From Bacteroidales bacterium (GTDB lineage: Bacteria; Bacteroidota; Bacteroidia; Bacteroidales; UBA932), in the NCBI GenBank assembly GCA_017631875.1, contig JAGBSL010000024.1, positions 1-19,492 on the forward strand: a stretch of DNA of 19,492 bases. Direction: 5' to 3'. Below are positions 16,130 to 19,492 of this stretch, in pieces; within the stretch, counting starts at the first letter, position 1, and the number at the start of each line of letters is the position of its first letter. The notes beneath the pieces are model-generated. The model did not search any database. It had not been told where the DNA came from and saw only the letters and a list, made by a program, of their open reading frames with translations. The position numbers and the translations under genes are program-made.

Positions 16130-16863
16130 CAGAAAACTATCTCTACGGTAAATGACGAAGTACCATCTACCTTACCCTCGACATATACATGAAGACCGTC
16201 TTCCTTTTGAATCGCAGCCCTGTAGATGCTGACACACTCGCCTGCCTTGGTCTCATGATTGAAGTTGATCGTAACCTGCTTGACAGGCATAGACGACGCG
16301 GTCTCATAATCTACAGCATCCATTGCCCACTGCATGTACATAGCGTTGTTTGTGTGGCCAAGCATATCCACATCTGAATATGCCACAACATGGTCCATCA
16401 CATGCTCCGCCTCAACATCCTTAGGCATGACCACCTTGTCGGCGGGAGTCTCGATCACATTCTCAGTGCATACGGTTCCGTCTTCCATAAGGTTCGGATC
16501 GCGCACAAGCCTTCTGGTCTCAAGGTTAAGGACAAGCCATGATGTGGTTGCCTTCACCCTTTCGCGTCCGTCCTTGTCCGTCATGATGAAATCTCTGAGG
16601 TAGAAAAGACGATTGAGGCCTTTATGCCAGGTAGTAAGAGTCACTTCATCCCTCCATTTCGGAGTATCTACGAATTCGATATGGACTCTGGAGAGGATCC
16701 ATGCGGTATTGGTCACTATAAGGTCATCATAGCCGAATCCAAGATGTACGGCATGCTGCCCTGCTGCCTCTTGGGCAAGGTTCATGAAAGATGCCGGTTT
16801 CAGACGCCATGACGCATCTGTATCATAGCACGGTATTGTATGATGTTGTATTAACTTCTTCAT
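16129..16863 (-). CDS. Acyl-ACP thioesterase (double hotdog)
   Basis: 244 residues. Matches bacterial acyl-acyl carrier protein thioesterases (PF01643): KKLIQHHTIPCYDTDASWRL at the start, NLAQEAAGQHA with the typical helix, WILSRVHIEF, and the second hotdog with YSDVDMLGHTNNAMYMQW, which holds the conserved His-x-Asn-Asn motif. It releases free fatty acid from acyl-ACP in the cytosol. Length is normal for the short bacterial form. One base separates it from the HU-like gene upstream, and it overlaps the Nudix start by one base. Its link to the wall-related genes downstream is not obvious; it may simply share the transcript. Confidence 0.92.
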   Translation of the reverse strand: MKKLIQHHTIPCYDTDASWRLKPASFMNLAQEAAGQHAVHLGFGYDDLIVTNTAWILSRVHIEFVDTPKWRDEVTLTTWHKGLNRLFYLRDFIMTDKDGRERVKATTSWLVLNLETRRLVRDPNLMEDGTVCTENVIETPADKVVMPKDVEAEHVMDHVVAYSDVDMLGHTNNAMYMQWAMDAVDYETASSMPVKQVTINFNHETKAGECVSIYRAAIQKEDGLHVYVEGKVDGTSSFTVEIVF

Positions 16864-16864
16864 A

Positions 16865-17806
16865 TTAAGGACGATAGTTCAGGATTTCAAGTTCCTCCTT
16901 TGTGTAGAGAATGGTATCAAGCCACTCCGGAGCGAATTTAGCGACGGCAAGATATCCACCCAGAAGAACGGCTGCAACAATAATTATTACCAGAATTGCA
17001 ATGAGGGTCTTCTTCAATGCCTTGCGAGGCTTGGCTGCAGGCTTTTCCTCGTACTCCTCGTATGGGCAGCCATACTCTGTTGCAACATCTTCAGGCTGTG
17101 GGAGTTCCTCTTCTGGTTCCGCCTCCGGTTCCGCTTCTGGTTCCGCTTCTGGAACAGGTTCCGGCTCCACGGCTGACTCCGGCTCCGTCTCCACTACCGA
17201 CTCCAGCTCTGGCTCCGAAACTGGGATTGGTTCTGGTTCCACAACGGGTTCTGGTTCCTGCACTGAGATTGGCTCTGATTCCTGAACCGGTTGAGGTTCC
17301 GGCTGCGGTTCCGGTTGAGGTTGCGGTTCTTCAAGGATATGTTTCAAGCCTACGACTGCTGCAGACACCTCCGCTGCAGATTCCTGATGAGTCTTAAGAG
17401 ATACAGGCTCAAGACCGAATCCTGCAGGATAGATGTCAAGATCCTCGTCAGCAACAAAGAAGACCGCATTCTCCTTTGTAGCCCTCAACCTTCCGAGGCC
17501 CGGGAATATGACTGTCTTCTTTGAAAACAGGACACCCTTCAGCTCTGCCACAAAATCAGTTATTATCTTGTCAGCAATCTCCATCTCGACCCCATTTCCT
17601 TCAGCATACAGACGCGTCAAGGCATCGCCCTGATCCGGGCGCGAACGGAAATAAAGTCTCCTGTATGGAGGGTTGATAGTATATCCTTTATCGGAAAAAG
17701 TGGAAGGAACCATCTCGGCCACAAAGCAGCCAAGGCCGGGAAGTACCACCCGGTCGTTGTCAAGAATCAGTTCCTTGACCATCTTTGACAGAAGATCTAT
17801 ATCCAT
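16865..17806 (-). CDS. Membrane-anchored HU/CCDC81-like protein with Pro/Glu linker
   Basis: 313 residues. Residues 1-60 and about 61-135 look like the tandem HU-like domains of the Bacteroidetes HU-CCDC81 family: [12 protein letters not shown] (20-31), [18 protein letters not shown] (44-61), [11 protein letters not shown] (99-109). A low-complexity Pro/Glu linker (160-240, [20 protein letters not shown] type) follows. Next come a basic patch KPRKALKK (259-266) and one transmembrane helix (267-289). By the positive-inside rule the HU domains are cytoplasmic and only some 24 residues reach the periplasm. Related proteins often end in a periplasmic SPOR domain, which is missing here. Function unknown; DNA or nucleoid-membrane binding is only a family-based guess. 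First gene of the nine-gene operon, directly behind the strong promoter at 17854-17886. Confidence 0.82.
   Translation of the reverse strand: MDIDLLSKMVKELILDNDRVVLPGLGCFVAEMVPSTFSDKGYTINPPYRRLYFRSRPDQGDALTRLYAEGNGVEMEIADKIITDFVAELKGVLFSKKTVIFPGLGRLRATKENAVFFVADEDLDIYPAGFGLEPVSLKTHQESAAEVSAAVVGLKHILEEPQPQPEPQPEPQPVQESEPISVQEPEPVVEPEPIPVSEPELESVVETEPESAVEPEPVPEAEPEAEPEAEPEEELPQPEDVATEYGCPYEEYEEKPAAKPRKALKKTLIAILVIIIVAAVLLGGYLAVAKFAPEWLDTILYTKEELEILNYRP
17087..17329. repeat. Low-complexity Pro/Glu-coding repeat
   Basis: Degenerate 6- and 12-base repeats (plus-strand GGTTCC / GGCTCC / GGTTCTG) encode the PEPE-rich linker of the HU-like protein. Long open frames on the plus strand across it are a by-product of the composition. 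Confidence 0.75.
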
Positions 17807-17853
17807 AATCAGCAGTTTTAGGCACCAAAACCTGGTTTTAACTTAAATCGTAG

Positions 17854-17886
17854 CAAAGATACAAAATTAACAATTTTTTGCACAAA
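17854..17886 (-). promoter_or_regulatory. Promoter of the nine-gene operon
   Basis: On the minus strand TTTG (17883-17886), a 21-base spacer and TATCTTTG (17854-17861) exactly match the Bacteroidetes consensus. The start codon at 17806 lies about 48 bases after the -7 element. No second promoter of this quality was seen further down the operon. Confidence 0.8.
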
Positions 17887-17889
17887 AAG

Positions 17890-17920
17890 TTTGGAAGTTT
17901 GAAAATTGTTCCTACCTTTG
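17890..17920 (+). promoter_or_regulatory. Promoter of the tRNA-Asn pair
   Basis: TTTG (17890-17893), a 19-base spacer and TACCTTTG (17913-17920) exactly match the consensus. The tRNA starts at 17961, 40 bases later. Its -33 element lies three bases from the -33 element of the divergent operon promoter. Confidence 0.82.
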
Positions 17921-17960
17921 CAATCCCAAACGACAAAAACGCCGTTTGAGACATTTAAAT

Positions 17961-18034
17961 TCCCGAATAGCTCAGTTGGTTAGAGCATCTGACTGTTAAT
18001 CAGAGGGTCCTTGGTTCAAGTCCAAGTTCGGGAG
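17961..18034 (+). tRNA. tRNA-Asn(GTT), copy 1
   Basis: 74 bases folding as a cloverleaf: acceptor TCCCGAA/TTCGGGA, D stem GCTC/GAGC, anticodon stem TCTGA/TCAGA with loop CTGTTAA (anticodon GTT), T stem CTTGG/CCAAG with TTCAAGT. Discriminator G; CCA is not encoded. Confidence 0.97.
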
Positions 18035-18040
18035 CAAAAG

Positions 18041-18066
18041 AGATGGCTTTTCAGTCATCTTTTTTT
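18041..18066 (+). terminator. Terminator after tRNA-Asn copy 1
   Basis: AGATGGCT-tttc-AGTCATCT (one G-U pair) followed by seven T. The stem is short, so some read-through into copy 2 is plausible. Confidence 0.75.
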
Positions 18067-18086
18067 AAAGACAATTTAATACATAT

Positions 18087-18160
18087 TCCCGAATAGCTCA
18101 GTTGGTTAGAGCATCTGACTGTTAATCAGAGGGTCCTTGGTTCAAGTCCAAGTTCGGGAG
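18087..18160 (+). tRNA. tRNA-Asn(GTT), copy 2
   Basis: Identical over all 74 bases to the copy starting at 17961, with a start-to-start spacing of 126 bases. No TAnnTTTG element lies between the copies, so this one probably depends on read-through from the upstream promoter. CCA is not encoded. Confidence 0.97.
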
Positions 18161-18161
18161 C

Positions 18162-18193
18162 AAAAAAGCACTGAATTTCTTCAGTGCTTTTTT
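18162..18193 (+). terminator. Strong terminator after tRNA-Asn copy 2
   Basis: AAAAAAGCACTGAA-tttc-TTCAGTGCTTTTTT is a perfect 14-bp stem ending in six T, with the same loop (tttc) as the terminator after copy 1. Confidence 0.9.
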
Positions 18194-18215
18194 CGTTATA
18201 TAGTCCATCCAAGTT

Positions 18216-18293
18216 GTCCGTGAATATGCCGTTTTTACGGACAGACTACCCTATTGAGCTGAGGTTGTCCGTGAATATGCCGTTTTTACGGAC
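18216..18293. repeat. Paired 27-base palindromes, 51-base period
   Basis: GTCCGTGAATATGCCG followed by TTTTTACGGAC occurs at 18216-18242 and 18267-18293. Identity extends over 31 bases (18213-18243 and 18264-18294), while the spacer between them is unrelated to its surroundings. The palindromes belong to the same family as the pair at 604-682 and have the same 51-base period. They fill the gap between the tRNA terminator and the end of the dehydrogenase gene. Confidence 0.75.
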
Positions 18294-18317
18294 AAGTTAC
18301 CTTTCGGTTTTGTGTTG

Positions 18318-19244
18318 CTAGATATGCTGACGGATATTGGCAGCCATGATGGTGATGAGACGCTGGCGGGCTTCGATGCTGGCCCAGGCCACGTGTGGGG
18401 CGAGGCGCATGCGTTCAGGATGCCTCATCTTAAGATATGGATGATCTTCCGGAATCGGCTCTGTAACAAAGACGTCGATACCTGCACCGGCAATAACGCC
18501 ATTATCCACAGCCTCTGCAAGATCTTCCTCTACCACTATGGCTCCGCGACCCATATTAACAAGATAAGCCGTCGGCTTCATCATTGCAAGTTCCTTTGCT
18601 CCAATGAGTTTATTGGTGCGCTCATTCAGAGGGGCATGTATCGAAACGATGTCAGACTCCGCAAGAAGCTGCTCCAAAGGAAGGCAAGGATAATCATGAC
18701 AATGACCAGTGCCCGAGGTTGAATAATAGCACACCTTCATGCCGAATGCCTCAGCGATCTGTGCCACCTTCTTTCCTATGTTTCCGAGGCCAATGATACC
18801 CATGGTCTTTCCTGCAAGCTCCCACCAGTTCCAGTTAGGATCGGTGAACATGCCGCTGCGTGAATATGAGCCCGACTTCACGCTCTCGTCGAAATACTGA
18901 CCACCTCCGACGAGGGATAGAACATGCATGTAAGTAGACTGAACCACCGAGTCAGTGGAATATCCGACCGCGTTACGTACCGGGATTCCTTTGGAAGCGG
19001 CGTATTCTACATCTATATTATTCACTCCTGTCGCGGCGATGCATATCAGCTTTAGGTTTGGAGCGGCATCTATGAGTTCCTTATTGACAAGAACCTTATT
19101 GATCAGAAGCACATCAATGTCCTTCACCCTCTCACGAGCCTCTTCGGGAGTAGAGCTTTCATATCTGACGAAATCTCCAAGAAGTTCGAACGGCTCGAAA
19201 GACACATTGCCCATCGTCGCCGCATCAAGAAACACTATCTTCAT
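18318..19244 (-). CDS. D-isomer-specific 2-hydroxyacid dehydrogenase
   Basis: 308 residues from the ATG at 19244 (MKIVFLDAATMGNVSFEPFE). An in-frame extension upstream to 19316 would read through the terminator and is rejected. NAD(H)-dependent enzyme reducing a 2-keto acid to the D-hydroxyacid, in the style of glycerate dehydrogenase/hydroxypyruvate reductase. The NAD-binding loop GLGNIG is at 152-157, with the catalytic Arg233 (NMGRGAIV), Glu262 (TEPIPEDHP) and His284 (LAPHVAWAS). Substrate-loop ATGVNNID (71-78) is also typical. The exact substrate cannot be told from sequence. Single gene between tRNA-Leu and the palindromic repeats; no recognisable T-rich terminator follows it apart from the palindromes. 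Confidence 0.92.
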   Translation of the reverse strand: MKIVFLDAATMGNVSFEPFELLGDFVRYESSTPEEARERVKDIDVLLINKVLVNKELIDAAPNLKLICIAATGVNNIDVEYAASKGIPVRNAVGYSTDSVVQSTYMHVLSLVGGGQYFDESVKSGSYSRSGMFTDPNWNWWELAGKTMGIIGLGNIGKKVAQIAEAFGMKVCYYSTSGTGHCHDYPCLPLEQLLAESDIVSIHAPLNERTNKLIGAKELAMMKPTAYLVNMGRGAIVVEEDLAEAVDNGVIAGAGIDVFVTEPIPEDHPYLKMRHPERMRLAPHVAWASIEARQRLITIMAANIRQHI

Positions 19245-19272
19245 ACTATCCACATTTACTTTAACATTTCCG

Positions 19273-19280
19273 TAAATATA
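19273..19280 (-). promoter_or_regulatory. Weak -7 element for the dehydrogenase gene
   Basis: Minus-strand TATATTTA matches TAnnTTTG at all but the last base and lies about 28 bases before the ATG at 19244. The -33 region is a T-run from the preceding terminator rather than a clear TTTG. Confidence 0.35.
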
Positions 19281-19295
19281 GCAATAATTGCGTAT

Positions 19296-19327
19296 AAAAA
19301 AAAGAGTCCAGCGCAATGCTGAACTCT
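19296..19327 (-). terminator. Terminator of tRNA-Leu
   Basis: On the minus strand AGAGTTCAGC-attgc-GCTGGACTCT (10-bp stem, one G-U pair) followed by eight T, starting immediately after the tRNA 3' end. Confidence 0.88.
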
Positions 19328-19410
19328 GGTGCCCGAGATAGGAGTCGAACCTACACGCCGTGAAGCACTCGCACCTGAAACGAGCGTGTCTACCATTTCA
19401 CCACTCGGGC
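19327..19410 (-). tRNA. tRNA-Leu(CAG)
   Basis: Class II tRNA read on the minus strand: acceptor GCCCGAG/CTCGGGC, anticodon stem CTCGT/GCGAG with loop TTCAGGT (anticodon CAG), a long variable arm, and T arm GTAGG-TTCGACT-CCTAT. Discriminator A is followed by an encoded CCA (19327-19329), unlike the tRNA-Asn genes here. Confidence 0.95.
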
Positions 19411-19424
19411 TTGGAAAAGCGGGA

Positions 19425-19432
19425 CAAAGATA
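19425..19432 (-). promoter_or_regulatory. -7 element of tRNA-Leu promoter
   Basis: Minus-strand TATCTTTG is an exact TAnnTTTG located 14 bases before the tRNA 5' end. The -33 region has only a partial match (GTTC). Confidence 0.55.
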
Positions 19433-19492
19433 TAAAATGTTTTTGAATTACGAACTATATATCTTTAAATTTCATCAGATAGATATGTCAAA

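Noticed and set aside
17011..17397. Plus-strand open frames opposite the HU-like gene
   Set aside because: They arise from the Pro/Glu-coding low-complexity repeat read in reverse and show no domain or signal.
19245..19316. Longer N-terminus for the 2-hydroxyacid dehydrogenase
   Set aside because: The extension overlaps the tRNA-Leu terminator and lies ahead of the conserved family start MKIVFLD.

Overview
The window looks like a chromosomal stretch from a gut-type member of the Bacteroidales. The evidence is Bacteroidetes-style promoters (TTTG, a 19-21 base spacer, then TAnnTTTG), HU-CCDC81-like, DUF6515-like and DUF4922 proteins, a PagL-like acyloxyacyl hydrolase and an AmpG-like permease, and little sign of Shine-Dalgarno use. 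Family or genus cannot be fixed from sequence reading alone.

Layout. At 1-1392 there is a truncated lipoprotein gene (minus strand), a 620-base gene-free stretch packed with hairpins and dispersed repeats, and a small secreted or lipoprotein gene (757-1242, minus). A sugar-nucleotide reductase (1393-2247, plus) converges on an acyloxyacyl hydrolase (2244-3653, minus), and the two share a CTAG for their stop codons. prfB (3735-4799, minus) comes next as a single frame without the usual programmed frameshift. A plus-strand pair, gpr-like aldo/keto reductase and murI (4888-6644), is coupled by ATGA and ends at a bidirectional terminator.

From 17806 back to 6701 nine minus-strand genes lie head to tail with gaps of 18 bases or less, or with overlaps, apparently behind one strong promoter (17854-17886). 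In order of transcription they encode: membrane-anchored HU-like protein, acyl-ACP thioesterase, Nudix hydrolase, GT2 glycosyltransferase, a DUF4922 (GalT/HIT-like)-SpoIID fusion, AmpG-like permease, serpin lipoprotein, NamZ exo-muramidase, and a secreted Ser/Arg-repeat protein. NamZ, AmpG and SpoIID all belong to families that handle peptidoglycan glycans, so the core of the operon reads as a cell-wall salvage or remodelling unit. The serpin, the HIT-like phosphorylase/transferase domain and the glycosyltransferase are unusual company and make this the most interesting part of the window.

Divergent from the operon are two identical tRNA-Asn(GTT) genes, each followed by its own terminator. 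Then come a pair of short palindromes, a 2-hydroxyacid dehydrogenase (minus) and a tRNA-Leu(CAG) (minus). The palindromes at 18216-18293 belong to the same family as a pair at 604-682, and both pairs have exactly the same 51-base period.
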